Below, one piece after another: positions 33,682-46,793 of a stretch of 64,000 nt of DNA (position 1 is the stretch's first letter; the number at the start of each line of letters is the position of its first letter). The notes beneath the pieces are model-generated. The model worked only from the letters and a program-made list of their open reading frames with translations. It was not told the origin of the DNA and did not search any database. The stretch spans positions 1,324,501 to 1,388,500 of the forward strand of contig CP126191.1 in assembly GCA_030272155.1 (NCBI GenBank). Direction: 5' to 3'. Origin of the DNA: Tetradesmus obliquus. Lineage: Eukaryota; Chlorophyta; Chlorophyceae; Sphaeropleales; Scenedesmaceae. A program made the translations under genes and the position numbers.

Positions 33682-36600
33682 ATGGGGATCAACAGCCATC
33701 CCGTGCCAGGTACGCATGGCACATGCTTTGCTACAGCAACCAAACACAAGTGTTGTCACAGCACTGGCAATCAGCGCGCTGCCTCACTGGTTACATCAGC
33801 TTGTTGGTGCATACAGCTCAACACTCAACCCCCTGCTGCCCTGCGCATCTACAGCAGACATGCAGCAACGCTGCCTCACCTCATGTGTCAATCCTGCACT
33901 GCAGCCGCGCGATCCAAGTCCCTCAAAACCCCTAGGGGCCTGCAGCATCTGCTGGATGCCTCAAACGCGCCACCCACTCCTCCAAAACAGGCTCCTGCAG
34001 CCTCACCCAGCGTAGCAGCAGCTGCTGCTGCTGTCCTGCTGACCACCCCGCAGCCCGCAGCCAGGCCACAAAGCAAGCTGCAGATTCCAGACATAGATGA
34101 AGCGCAGATCAACAGCCTCCTGCAGGACCTGAGTGATGATTTGAACACACAACAGCAGCAGCATGCAGCCAGAGAGCTTGGGAACCTTGCCATGCAAGGC
34201 CCACAGCACCAGCAAGCCATCGCAGCAGCAGGAGCAGTGCAGCTGCTGCTGGCGCAGGTAGTAAACAGCAGCAGCAGCCAGCTGCAGGGCCATGCAGCAC
34301 TTGCGCTGGGCAAGCTTGCGCTGCACAACCCTGCCACGCAGCAGGCAGCAACTGCAGGCGGCGCAGTACCATCCATGGTATCGCTGCTTGCACACAGCAC
34401 CAGCCAAGAGGTTCGGGGCTGTGCAGCATTAGCATTAGCGAGTCTTGCCTGGCACAACGCAGCAGCATCAGCAGCGATTGCAACTGCCGGCGGCATCGAG
34501 CATCTTAACAGCTTGCTGGCGACCGCCACATCAGCAGAGGTGGTTGGGCATGCAGCACAGGCGCTTGGAAACTTAGCTGCTACAGAAGGACCTGCAGTGG
34601 TTGCAGCAGGCGGAGTGCACTGCCTGGTGCAGCTGATGGCAGGAGGCGGCAGCTGCAGCGGCGTTGCGGCCAGGCAGAAAGCCGCGCAGGCGCTGTGCAG
34701 GCTGGCTGCCACAGAAGAGGCGAGCATACACGCGGCCATTATCGCAGCAGGTGGGCGATTAGTGGCATGCAGCAGTCTTCAGGTGCACAGGCTGTTGAAT
34801 GAAGGCTGCCGCAGTCTTTTTTTGTGCTGGGTTGAATGAGTGCCCGATGCTCAGTACAGCGTACAGCACGTACAGTATTGTGAACGCACCAGCAGCGTGC
34901 AGCGCAACTCTGAGTCAGCGGATGCATCAGCCATCGGCAGCAGCTGCAGTGACTCCTGCTGCTCCTGCAACTGTGTTGAACTACTGTGAAATGTCGCCAG
35001 CTTGCACTCATCGGACTGCAGTGATATCCTGATGCGCCATTGCGCTGTCGCTGGCATGCAAGTGATGGCTGTCATTGTGTGTGCTGTGCTTGCTTGCAGG
35101 TGCTGTGACACCACTTGTGAAGATACTGGCAGCGGAACACAGCAGCGCGGATGCGGATGCAGATGCGAGCGACGACGAGAGCACCAGCAGCGCAGGGGAC
35201 GATGCCGAAGCTGCAGCAGAGACCAGCACCATCTTGCAGGAGAGTGCTGCAGCCCTGCTGGAGCGGTTGGTGCAGTGCACGAGCAGCAATGCTGCAGCAG
35301 TGCTGGCTGCAGGCGGCATTCCCTGCTTGCCCTTACTACTGAGCAGCTACAGCGGCCGGGTGCGAAAGCATGCTGCGCTCGCAACAGCGCAGCTTGCATC
35401 ACAGCAGCCGGCTGCAGCAGCAGACGTAGCAAGGTCAGGCGCGATCCCGCCGCTGCTGCAACTCCTGCACGAGGCAGAAGCTTCCATGCAAGAGGCGGGT
35501 GCAGCAGCTGTCGGCAGCTTAGCCAGCTGCAGCTGCGAAGTGGCAGTGCTGGCTGCACTAACAGATGCTGGAGCGATCTCTACATTGGTATCTTTGCTGC
35601 GGAATGGTTGCGGTCTGCACAGGGCCAGCAGCATTGGCAGCGGTTGGAGCAGCAGCATCAGCATGAGCCATGCCAATAGTGCCGGCAGCGGCCTTGCGCG
35701 CAACAGCAGCGCCAGCAGCAGCAGCGCAGTTGCGGCACTACAAAACGCACCTAGCAGCACAAGCAACAGCAGCAGCTTGGTAGCGCAGGATTGGGCGGCT
35801 TATGCACTGGCTCAGATGGCAAAAGGCGGTCCTCGCATGCAGTCAAACATATATGCAGCAGGAGCGCTAGAGCCGCTTGTTCGGCTGTTGGAGCTGCCCA
35901 GCGTGCAGCTGACTGCTGCTAACGCGCTAGGCAACTTGTGCGCGAACAACACATACATCCAGAAGGCAATCCTGTTTGCAGGAGCAGTGCCGCCGCTGCT
36001 GGCTATGCTGGGGCTGCAGCAGCCGCCAGAGGTGCAGCTATGTGCTGCAGCAGCAATCGGCAACTTGGCTGCTAAGAATGCAGGTGTGAGATCTGAGCTT
36101 GCAGCAGCTGGTGTAGCTGAGCTGCTGGTGGCATTACTCGCCAGCAGCAACAGCAGCAGCAGCAGCAGTGAGAGCAGCAGGTTGCTGCTGGATACGAAGG
36201 AGTGGGCTGCATATGGTCTGTCACATGTCTGCAAGGGCCTACCAGATGTGCAGCTTGCTGCAGCAGAGGCGGGTGCAGTAGTGCCGCTGCTGCAGCTGCT
36301 AGGCCCTGGCAGCAGCCCTGAAGCACGGCAGACAGCGTGCTGCGCACTGGCCAATCTAGCAGCAGATATGCCAGCACTGCAAGCTGAAATCGCAGAAGAG
36401 GGAGGCATCCCTGCACTTGTGCAGCTGCTAGGGACAGCACACAGCCTTCTAGTGCACAGCAGCGCAGCAGCAGCTCTTTGGGAGCTTGTACGGCACAACC
36501 CGGTGAACAGCATCGCAGCTGCAGCAGCGGGCGGCATTGCGCCGCTAGCGCGTGTGCTGCAAGCTTGTGGCGATGCTGCTGTGTTGCTCAATGTGCAGCA

Positions 36601-37786
36601 ATGGGCTGTACATGTGCTTCAGCACCTGTCAGCGCAAGGTGATGCTGCAAAGGAGGTGCAGCTTGAGCTGCAGCATCTTGAGCCGCTGCAGCAGCTGGCT
36701 TCTGGCGGCAATGTGGGTGAGTCCTGCAGCGCGGAACCACAATCGGCTGTCCAGCAGCTGCAGCAGCAGCAGGAGGAGGAGGGGTTGGCTGAGGTTACAG
36801 CAGCAGCTGGCTTGAGTGATGCCGCCTGCTGGGCGGAAGCCAGGGGCCCTACAGCAGCAGCAGCAGCAACAGGGAGTGTTGCAGGCAGGGCTGTTCCTAA
36901 GGGCTCTGTGATGCAGTCTGTTGCCGCATGGCAGCAGCTGGCAGCAGGCCACGCTGCTCAGCAGCAGCCGCAGCTGCAACGCAAGCCACCAGTGCGGCTG
37001 ACAGACACAGCAGCAGCAGCAGCAGCAACGGCAGCAGCAGCAGCCAGGGCGGTGGCATTGCCGCCAGACAGGCAGCGGGCAGTGGCGAGTCATGCAGCGC
37101 GCTTGCAGCTGCATTCGCACCAGCTGGCTATGGATGAGATCACGCCGGCTTCTGATGATGACAATGGCGATGACACAGGTCGCGTTAGTGACAGATCTTA
37201 TAACAGCTGGGATGCACCAGCTGGCGGCTCGCAGGCAGGTGAAGATGAAAAGCCATCCGGCGTGGCCCCTCCTCAGTGCCAGTTTGATGTTGCTGATGAT
37301 GATGTGGCATGGGGTGCTACTGATCAAACTGCACCTGCAAGCTCAAATGAAGCACAGGCTGCACTCAAAGCATCACCACACGCAGACCGCCCACCGGCAG
37401 CAGCAGCAGCAGCGCAGCAGAAGGAGCCGCATGGCAGCAGCCGAATGCGTGCACTTGCAGCGTCCTGGCTACATAAGCGTGCTGGGCGGCACAGCCCTAA
37501 CATGCTCAAGCTTGCTGCTGGTGAGGCTACAGCTGACTCAGAAGAAGCTTCGGATGATGGCAGCCGCAGGGGTACCAGCGCAGGAAGAAGCAGCTGGTTT
37601 GGCAGCAGCAGTAGCAGCCACAAAGAAACGGCTGGGGAGATTGCGGTTCCGGCAGCAGCAGCAGCAGCAGCAGCTGGTGTGAATGGTGGCAGCAGTAGTG
37701 ATGCGGATCAGCACATGAAGCGGCGTAACTGGCTGCCAGTCGGGCTGACGGCGGCTGTTGCAAAGCCCCCGGCTGACATGGCCTAA
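33682..37786 (+). CDS. Large armadillo-repeat protein
   Basis: The main exons are up to 34750 and 35100-37786, joined in phase 1 (GCAGCAG|GTGGGC to TTGCAG|GTGCTGTG), so that IIAAG runs into AVTPLVKIL. From about residue 70 the protein is a string of ARM repeats: ALALGKLALHNPATQQA, GGAVPSMVSLLAHS, ALGNLAATEGPAVVAAGG, AAIGNLAAKN and AKNAG-type helices, about a dozen in all. These are interrupted by an acidic segment (SSADADADASDDES) and two Ser-rich inserts. The last 350 residues are Gln/Ala/Ser-rich and disordered. ARM solenoids bind peptides; the partner and location are unknown. Near the start, GTGCCAG|GTACGC (33709) to CTGCAG|CCGCGC (33905) looks like an intron, giving 1186 residues. Read straight through, the frame is also open (1251 residues). 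Confidence 0.92.
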
Positions 37787-40700
37787 AGCAATAGCCCAAC
37801 CCGCTGAGGTTGGCAATGCTGCTGCTTGCTGTGAAGGCTGATAGGTGATCGTCAGCTTTAGAATGCAGTACTTATGGTGTTCCAGGAATGAGGTAGGGCC
37901 AGTTACATGTGTTGGCACCTCGCGCAAGCCAGTTGGTAGCCCACAAGAATGTTGCCTTTGTGTAAGTGAGGAGTGTGTAGTGGAGCATTTGAAAGTTGAA
38001 GCTGTTCATCTAAATAGTGCAGTGGACAGTTGAGGATTGTGTTATGTGGGAAAGCTGGGCCCGGCGGCTCCTCTTGTGCGCTCGAGTAATGGCATGATGT
38101 ACACTTCATTCGCATAGAGCCAAGCCCAGCGACTTTCCGTATGCTTGGCAGCTGCTTTGTTAATATGGGGTTATGCCAGTGTCGTACTCAACAGATTGTG
38201 TGTTGCCTGATGTGAGAGGCTATGGTAGTGTATGTGTTGGCGGCATGGCAATGGAGCAGCAAGCGTGCTGACAACTGCCCAAGGCTTCAGCCTTTCAAAA
38301 CCAGCAGCAATTGTAAACAAGCAAGTGGTTGTCAGCGACCCAGGCAGCAGTACGTACAGAGCCTCGGGCTCATTAAGGCTCAACGAGTATGAAGTCGGTT
38401 TCCACAAGTTACTTTTATGCAGGCTCATGCCAGCGCACCTGGCTACACACGCCTGTGTGAGCCCAACTGTAGCTTAAGGTTAGTAAGCCATGCCCACGTG
38501 TTGAAGTGCAGCCAATGCACTGCACTGCAGTATGCCTCCGAGGCCTGGGAGTCCCAGCAAAAGAAGATGCGCGAGCAGGGATCACATGCAATGAACTGCA
38601 CCATGCACATACAACCGGCGCCTGCAGGCCAGCTGGCAGGCACTGCATCTGGCGGCCTGCGGCTATGCCAGCTGTGCAGCTTGAGCTCGGTGCACAGCCT
38701 GACATGCCAATACGTATTGGTATACCATTGCTACCTGTGGACTATACACAAGCCACACCCATGGCCCCATCCCCGGGTGAAGATTTGCGTCAGCCCAATC
38801 TATGCCATGTGTGCAGAGTTTACAGCGGCACAAACACAGTATCAAGTGTGGCATGAACCACCAAGATAATGGTGTGAGTGCAGCAAAGCTGTCAGGTCCT
38901 GCACAGCATGGGCTCGAATTTCAAAGCTATGCAAAGCCTTGTGCAGCCTGTCGGAGGCCGGTGTTGACACAAACACCGGCGAAGATATTGAACAAGCGAA
39001 CAAACACGACAGTGCTGCACTTTCATGCATCCATCCATCCAGCCAGCCATTTAGCAAGCCATCCTATAGCATACTGCCTTGCTGCACCCGTCCACCTGGA
39101 CAAGCATACATGGAAATGCTACAGACAAACTACAGCACACGAGAAAGCAGCGAGTACTGCTAGTTGGTGCACAGTATGCGAGGCAAGTGTATGCATGGCT
39201 GAGCATCTGACACGCTTCAGCCGCTGCAGATTCTGTGCACCTCTCCAGGCACGCTGCTGTGGTGCAATGCACGTTGAAAGACTCACACCTATAGCCTATT
39301 CCTTAGTCATGGCATTCCTGCCACCAGCCTCAGAGCGACAGAACAACCAGACATATGCTCACACAAATGCAGCGTCTGCGCGCCGCTCGTTCATCACAAA
39401 AATCCACAACAAAAAATGCACGGTGCACTGTACAAGCCCCTGGCTGGGACACCAACCTCAGGCGTGTGAACTGCTCTACACTACCCCTGTAGTCAGGAGC
39501 ACACTGTTGGCAACAATTTGTGCTCCTTTGTCAAAGCAACAGAGCACACAAAGCCAGGAGACACAACATGTACGAAGCAAAACAGAAGCCTGCAGTTTCA
39601 ACTGCATGATCCAGGCATGGGAGCTACATGGTGCACATGCGAGTAGCTAAGCGCGCTATCAAGTTTGATCAGCGACTGATCAGGGACTGCCCTCCTAGGC
39701 TGAAAACAGGTGTCGCCTGTAGTCGTAGCAGTGCTTTGCTGGCGGGCAGCAAGCACACTCCACATGCTTGCTACCCCGCAAAAGGAATGACAGTCCAAAT
39801 GCTGTACGACTTTCCAATGCGATATAAGGAGATCCGTTTGATTGGGTGATTGAGATGCAGGATGCATGGAAACCTTTGCCGTCTGCAGTGCAGACATGAA
39901 AACAACGTGCTGCAAGTGTGGCACTCCATCTGCGCTGCGGCAAAGTACTGCCGCGTCTGTTTCAGCTTGGCTCTCATTGAAGCCGATGAACAATGCAGCA
40001 AAGCAATGCAGGTTGATACAGCAGCGGCAGCTGCATATGTACAGCCACACAAAAAGCTGCTGTGCCTTCACCTGTCAATGACACGCGTACTCAGCTGCAC
40101 GGAGCACAAGAGTCACTGTAAGCGCAGCCACAAAACTCTGCATTGAGCACACAGCACATGCTGTGGGCAGTGACCTGGCAAGGGACACAGCCGCGCGCCC
40201 ACAGCACCACAGAACACCTCTACAGCATTTCCATGCACGCAGTGGCTCCCACACACAAATGATGGTTCACAGTACATACCAGACGAGCAGCAGCAGCAGC
40301 ACGCCATATACAGCTCAACTGCCAGCAGCTGTAAGCACGACGCACCTGCTGCCGCATGAATCACCCAGGCTGCACCACTGGCAACTTTGGCCAAGCAACA
40401 GCTCACGACAGGGCAGGCTTGGGCCTGATCGCCCACAGGCAGCAGCTGGTTCTGTTCAGGCTAAGAAATCAATTTAAACATATGTAACTGTACTGGATCA
40501 GCCATGCCTCTCACAACAGCGACTCATGTGCACGGCAGCAAAGCAGCAAAACCAGCCGCCACCAAGCGTCCAGTTGTTCTTCTGCTGTACTGCAGAAGAG
40601 CTGATGAATGCAATGCCGTGCAGAAAGATGAATGGTGAGGGATGGCATGGCCTGGGTATGCAGCAGCCAGCAAATCAAATACTGCAGCAGGCCGGCGGCC

Positions 40701-40942
40701 GCACAAGCAGTACAGTAGCTGCGCAATCCCACATATCAACACAGCAGTATACACGGCAGCTTCCGAGTCAAAAAGCCTCCCAAACGTATGGCTGCCTGTG
40801 CAACAACTTCGCCATGCCGTTGCTGCTGAGCTGCTTTGCAACAACGCTGCATGCATTGTCTACGCATGCAAGGCAACCCAGGGTGCAGCCCCATCATGCA
40901 CCAAATGCAGCTGCCAGGTGCAGCACAGCATATGCTTCACTC
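37787..40942. other. Convergent intergenic region, no firm gene
   Basis: Here the ARM gene (+) and the cysteine-rich gene (-) end. Open plus frames at 38506-38856 (containing VQLELGAQPDMPIRIGIPLL then LCHVCRVYSG), 38802-39650 and 39850-40146 look partly protein-like, and several contain CxxC pairs. I could not connect them by splice sites into a model. A small unrecognised plus-strand gene is possible. Nothing else stands out. Confidence 0.35.
37961..37965 (+). terminator. TGTAA poly(A) signal candidate for the ARM gene
   Basis: First TGTAA on the sense strand, about 175 bases after the ARM stop, a typical distance for green algae. A second one lies near 38312. Confidence 0.55.
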
Positions 40943-43900
40943 CTACGAAGCCAGTGTGCTTGCAGTGATCCCGCTTGAGCATGTCCCTGATGACAAGCCC
41001 TGCGAGTTAAAAGCCGTCACAAAGCACGTGTACTGCGTGCTGGGCTGCAAGCCAGTCACTGTGCTGCTTTGCGTAGCAGATGCCGCTGCATCCACCAAAT
41101 CCAATAGCACTCCTTCAGTTGAGCACATAGGGTTTGAAGCTGTCGTATAACACTTCACTTGGTAGCCAGTGGTCACCTTGGGACCAAACAGCCCAGCCTG
41201 GTTTGTCTGCCAGGTGACATTCAAACTGCTGTTGCTTGGCGCATCAACTGACAGCAGCGTGGGTGCAGCTGGTGCATAGTCACAGCTTGAGCAGGCGGCT
41301 GGCCAGGCACCCGAGCAACCACTGTTGCAGACACAGCCCGTGTGACTGCCAAGCACTGAAGAATCTGCCGGGCACGCCGTGCAGGTAGTTACTCCGCTCG
41401 CTGTGTAAGTGCTTCCAGTGCAGGCCTGGCAAGTGAGGTTGCCGGAGGCGAAGCTGGTGCCTGGTGCTGCTTCGTAGCCATAGCTGCATTGGCATGCAGT
41501 GTTGCCGGATATTGCAACTGCATTAGCTGGGCAGGAGGTGCACGTCGACACGCCATTCGCTGTGTAGGTGCTGCCGGTGCAGGCTTGGCAAGTGAGGTTG
41601 CCGAGCACAAAGCTGGTGCCTGGTGCTGCTTCATAGCCATAGCTGCACTGACACGCAGTGTTGCCGGTAATTGCAACTGCATTGGCTGGGCAGCTACTGC
41701 ACAATGCAGCGCCGCTGCTGCTGTATGTATTGCCAAGACAAGAGGAGCAGCTGGCGGAAGCTTGCGCTGCAAATTGGCCGGCATTGCACTGTGTGCATTG
41801 CAATGCTCCGGCTGCTGCATAGCTGCCTTCGGGACAAGCGGTGCACACGCTGTTCACTGCGGTGTAACCGGCCTTGCAGCGGCAGCTGCCGCCTGTGTAC
41901 TCCGCATTGGCGTCAATGCAAGCTGCAGGGGCATTGACAACACAGGCAGCACACTCACACTTAGCGCGTGGCGCCACACACGTTGCAAGCTGAACAAGCA
42001 AGCTTTCAACGCGCATGGTGCAGCAGTGACAGCCGCCAACCGGGGTGGTGCATCCGATTGCAAGTGGTTGTGCAGCTGCAGCTATGCTTTCTTCACTCAC
42101 CGTTGCACTGGGATGCATCAGAAGCTCCTGCAACAGCTGTGGTAGTGCCCGTGCCACATGCTGCGGGTTGTGCAGCAGCATCGGTTGTGGGGTCCCCGCC
42201 AACGCAGTAGAAGCCTGTGGGGCATAGCGTCACATTCTTGACGCGCGCCCATACAAAGCCAGTGCTGAAGAACACAGAGCCGTTGTATCCAACCGCAGCG
42301 TAGCCGGCAGGAATGGCTGGCAGCAGCAGCAGCAGATGCGACGCACATGCAGCAGATACGCACGTCAGCAGCCAAAAACTGACATATGAAGTGCTGATCA
42401 AGGCAGCGTGAGGGCAGGCACAGAGTTGGCAGCTGCACGGGTGCACAACGAGAGAATCGCACATCACACATACGTCACACATTGCACTGAAGTGTGAGGA
42501 GGCACAACAGCAGTCAAAGTGCAAAGTCTGGCTGTTCATCAAGGCTGTTGTTGTTCTCAGGCAGCAGCAACTCACCACAGCCTGGTAACAAAACACAAAC
42601 GTGGCTCATATGATCTACGATGGTGCAAGGACCCACATGTCACTATCCTCTTTCAAAATTACAACAAAAAGCTCACCACATCCAGTGGCGCCGCCAATCG
42701 GGCCAGATCCAATCGGCACCCCAGCACACCGCCTGCAGGGCCGCACTGTGAGGCCCCGTGTGTAAGTTGTGTATCCAAAGGTGCTGTGCTGGTTGATGCC
42801 TTCGACGCGGTTGCACTTGGCGCCAACAAACTGGTACCCATTTCCAACCCTGCGCAGCTGGTGTGCCATGCCCATGCCTGGATACACAACTGCAGCAAAA
42901 AAACAGCATGCCAGCAGCACACGACACAGCAGAAGCACGCAAAGTTTTAGGCCCTCGCTCAACTGCCAGCAAAGTATTGATGTTGGTACTCAGCAGCACA
43001 TGCAATCACAGCAAGTCTTAGGTTCTGGTCTAGGGAACTAGTTAAAGACATTTGGCTGCTGTAATGTACACCACATGTTGTTTAGCCCCCCCCCCCCCCC
43101 CCAAGAGCAGCAGCAGCGACGCGTCACTCACAGCATGCAGAGACGTCACTAGCCACGTAGTCTGGCGTAGACGTGTCAGTCACGGGATCGTACACCGTTA
43201 CATTGGTTGCGGCATCAGAATAGATGCCCGGCCCGCATACTGTGCAAGCAGCGTCAGACCCCCAGCCTGACTTGTATGCGCCGTTCACGCCTATTGTGCA
43301 CTTTGTGATGTTGCTGGTGCCGTCAGCTGGCAGGAAGTAGCCGGGAGGCGTAACTGCAACAGCAGCAGCAGCAGCAGCAGCAGGAGGAGGAGGAGGACGC
43401 TTCAGGAAAAGAGGCAGCACCAACAGTAGATCGCTTGAGCACGCTGTCACCGCTAGCATGCTGACTTCACCTCAAGTCTGGCATGCAAACAACCAGCTGC
43501 AGCACCTCATGCAGCAACAGCAATCATCACGCCAGTCACACTCGCATGCTGCTTTGTGAAACAGCACCACATCCACTAAGCACGTCATACTGCTGCAGCA
43601 ATGGCCCAAGGCTGCATCGCGACACTCACAGCACTCATTCTGCGCAGTCCTGCCGCCGCTTTTTGTCCACATGCCACGGGGGCAAGCTGTCCAACCAGGA
43701 GCAGTCACATCTCCAGGGCTGTCTGCAGCAGCACAGCAGCAAGCAGCGCCGTCAGTGACATCAAGCGCAGCTAAGTGAATGCTTCGACTTATGACAATGG
43801 TGCATTGCAAGAGCTTAATGTTGCATTGAGTGCAGCAGCATGCGTTGCTCCTCAACCTTGAAAACAGGCCGCAGCACTCAGCTGCTACAACTTAAGCATC

Positions 43901-45605
43901 CACCCCCGGCATGCAACATGAATGCCTTGCTGCTGACAGAGATAAGTGCTGCCCTCTCGGCCCCATGCATTCATTGCTGGCGTGCAACAAGCACGCCTTG
44001 CTGCTGGCAGAGATAAGTGCTGCCGTCTCTACCCCTCACCAGTATGCGTTCTGCCTGCAGGGCCTCACTGCAGTGATCTCGCCACTGACTGCAACAGTAA
44101 CCGCCTCATAGCCCTTCACAAGGTCTGTAAAGTGGAACAGCAGGCAGGCCAAGCGATGTGTGTTGTGAGCTGGGGTGAGGTTTGTTGAGTTGCGCACGCA
44201 CGGCCTCAACAATGCTGCTGTTGCTGCTGCTGCTGCTGGGAGCATGGCTGGCTGTGCATTGCAGTGCCATATGCGCTTGCAATGCAACACCAGCACTGAC
44301 AGCATCTATAGCAACAGACAAGTACAAGCTGTCCAAAACCTGCAGCCACGTCACTCACATCTGCAGTCAGCTGCTGAGGTTGCACCAGGGCCTGCTGTGG
44401 TCACATTGGCAGCACAGGGAGTGCAGGTGGCCACTCTGTTGAGGCCTGCATTCCAGCTGCCTTGGTTGCACACCACAGGCTGCCAGCTGCGCAGGTAGTA
44501 ACCTGGTTTCAACCCTGGGAAAGCAGACGGTAAAGCAACAGGGGAGCAACAGCAGCAGCAGCAGCGGCAGCTTGTTAGGGATGCGCTGCAGCAGGCTTCA
44601 GGATCAAGTCGAGACATGCAGCACCTGGCGCACTATACTGCTGGTAAAAGCTGACATTTTGCGGTGGTGATAGCAATGGGACCTGAAAACTGCGGCCGCT
44701 GCGGCCTGCACAAGCTGCTGTCTACACGTTATCAAATTATCACCCACAATGCCATATTCGTAAACCCAGCCATGACACGCTGCAGCCAGCAACTTGTGTG
44801 TTTTGCTGTTCAAGCACTGCTGCAGCTACGGCAACTCACTGCAGGCGGCTGCTGAGGTGTAGGGTCCTATGTCAGCCGGCAATGTCATGAGGCCTCCAGG
44901 GCAGGAGGCACAGCTGCTCTGCCAGCCAAAGCCTGTTGAGTAGGTGTTGGGTGGGCACGGCACTGCTGCTGCTGTTGCTGCACTGTAATAGAAGCCTGGT
45001 GGGTTCACTGCAGCAGCAGCAGGTGGCAGCAGCACACAAATGTGGTAAACGGCTGCAGTAGACATACGTCTTGCAGTGTATGTGGGTGATCTTTCTGCAG
45101 CAAGCATGCTGACATGCCTTTGCAGCAGCAGCTCAAAAGGCATTGAAGCAGAGCTTTTCAACCATTCAGCTGCAGTCATGCTGCTGCAAACAGATGCATA
45201 ATGCGTGCTCACCACACTGTGCTGTTGTCTTGGCCCCCTGCTTAGAGGTAAGCCCGTTGCTGCAGCTGTTGATGCCACTGCCAGCTGCATCTGTGCCTCC
45301 AGGGCACCTGCAAGCAGCAAAATATGCAACACAGGGGCAGTTAAGCACATGGCATATAACCTATACCAACCATGTCAAAAAGCACTAGCGAGGCCTGCAG
45401 ATGTGATCACACGCAGGTGAACCAGGAGCTGTGGTTCGGTGTTCTTGCTTACTGCTGGCCAATGCTATGTTGTAGGGCGGGCCAGTGCTGCTACATCTGT
45501 TGTCCCTTTCCCACAACCTTTTTAACAACTGCTTTGGATGAAGCGCTGGCACACGTTCTTTTTCCGCGATGGCATGCTGTTGACACACCCAGAAAATGTT
45601 GCCGC

Positions 45606-45659
<54 letters not shown>

Positions 45660-46793
45660 GTGTATCTCAACCCACCAGCTGCCAGCCGGACACCGGACGC
45701 ATGTGACAGTCCCAAGAGAGTCCACAGGGTACCTGCCAGCTGGGCACCCTGCGAGTTTTTGATGTTTACAGAACCCAGTCACAGCAGAAGGGGCAGGCGG
45801 CAGCGTTAGCCAACGTGCAAGCACTTGATCCACACTGAGCAAAACCAGCCATGCATGACTTCAGTTGCTGCTGTTCCTGCTGTCAAATCTTGGTACCATA
45901 CACTTGCCTGCCGCAAGGCAGTCAGCACAGCAAAGCAGGTTCACACAGCTCTTTGACCGATGCTGGATAAGAGGCAGGTGCTGCTGCGCAAGGGGCTTCC
46001 AGCTACTGCCAATGGCAAGGCTTTGAACAGCGCTTCTGCTGCACAGCGGAAGTTGTCTGCTGCTGCAAAACATAGCATCACCACTCACCGCAGCTGCCCT
46101 GCACGGTTGGCTCAAACCCATTCAGGCAAGTGTAGCACCTCAGTTGTCCGTAGTTGCTCAGCAGGCACGATCCGGGTGCACACTGCTTGCTGCAAGCCCA
46201 GGCCTGAAGCAGCTGCCTGCCTTGAATGCTGCTGCTGCTGCTGCTGCCATGCCTGCTAACAAAGACCTGAGCTGCTGCTCCTGTGTGACGCTGCACTGCC
46301 AAGGTCAAGAGCGGCACTGCTGTGACTGCAAGCAACAGAAAGCCAACAGCCAGTGCTTAGAAAAGAGTTTGAACTTTGTGTGAGATAGCAGATGCTGTGC
46401 AAGCAGAAGAGCTGCACTGGGCTACAAGCACCTTAACAGCTTCTGGCTGCATCTCGCCTGCAGTACTGGTACGATTGGCGGCAAGGGTGGCACACGTCAC
46501 ACGTGATGACAGCAGCACCTGCTGGGGCCACCATTTCTGCCGATGCTGCTGCTGAGCTGTTCACTCATCCCTTGTTTGCTGTCTTCAGCTCATGCTTATT
46601 AATCGTCCATAGTATAGCGTCTTCGGCACAGCTGCAGTGCCTGGCTGTAGGGGGCACTGTTCAGGCATGCTGCAGGAACAGACTCTCTGCACTGACCTGT
46701 CCCTGGTAGCGTCCGACTGCTGCTTGCGGGCGGCAGTTTTAAAGCCACCAGCAGAAGAAATAGTATCCAGTACATCCATGTTCGCTGTGGCAT
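40943..46793 (-). CDS. Secreted cysteine-rich protein with ephrin-receptor-like repeats and C-terminal fibronectin III
   Basis: Eleven exons join in phase: 46697-46793, 46089-46325, 45676-45748, 45213-45307, 44840-45007, 44359-44514, 43630-43722, 43132-43353, 42677-42889, 42101-42316 and 40943-41922, giving 849 residues. Exon 1 is a classical signal peptide (MPQRTWMYWILFLLLVALKL). The following exons each carry one cysteine module of the CPxGxY..G...C..C type (CPAGRYPVDSLGT, PPGFYYSAAT, CPTGFYCVGG). The last exon has six to eight more modules of the GCC2/GCC3 (ephrin A/B receptor-like) kind, then a fibronectin III domain (about 745-849: APTLLSVDAPSNSSLNVTW to TQYTCFVTAFNSQG). There is no membrane segment after the signal, so it is probably a cell-wall or matrix protein. 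Nine of ten introns are phase 1. Exon 3/4 boundary positions are the least certain. Confidence 0.85.
41378..41695 (-). repeat. 159-bp in-frame tandem repeat in the last exon of the cysteine-rich gene
   Basis: Two adjacent, highly similar 159-bp units encode 53-residue blocks, each with NTACQCSYGYEAAPGTSF and LTCQACTGSTYTA.GV.TC. The copies differ by only a few substitutions, so the duplication is recent. It adds one cysteine module pair without shifting the frame. Confidence 0.9.

Noticed and set aside
35812..36591. 259-residue minus-strand frame
   Set aside because: It is the antisense shadow of the ARM-repeat exon; its Ser/Ala/Cys-rich composition simply mirrors the coding repeats.
38802..39650. 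282-residue plus-strand frame downstream of the ARM gene
   Set aside because: Partly protein-like, but no supported start, no recognised motif and no splice partners; kept only as a note on the gap.
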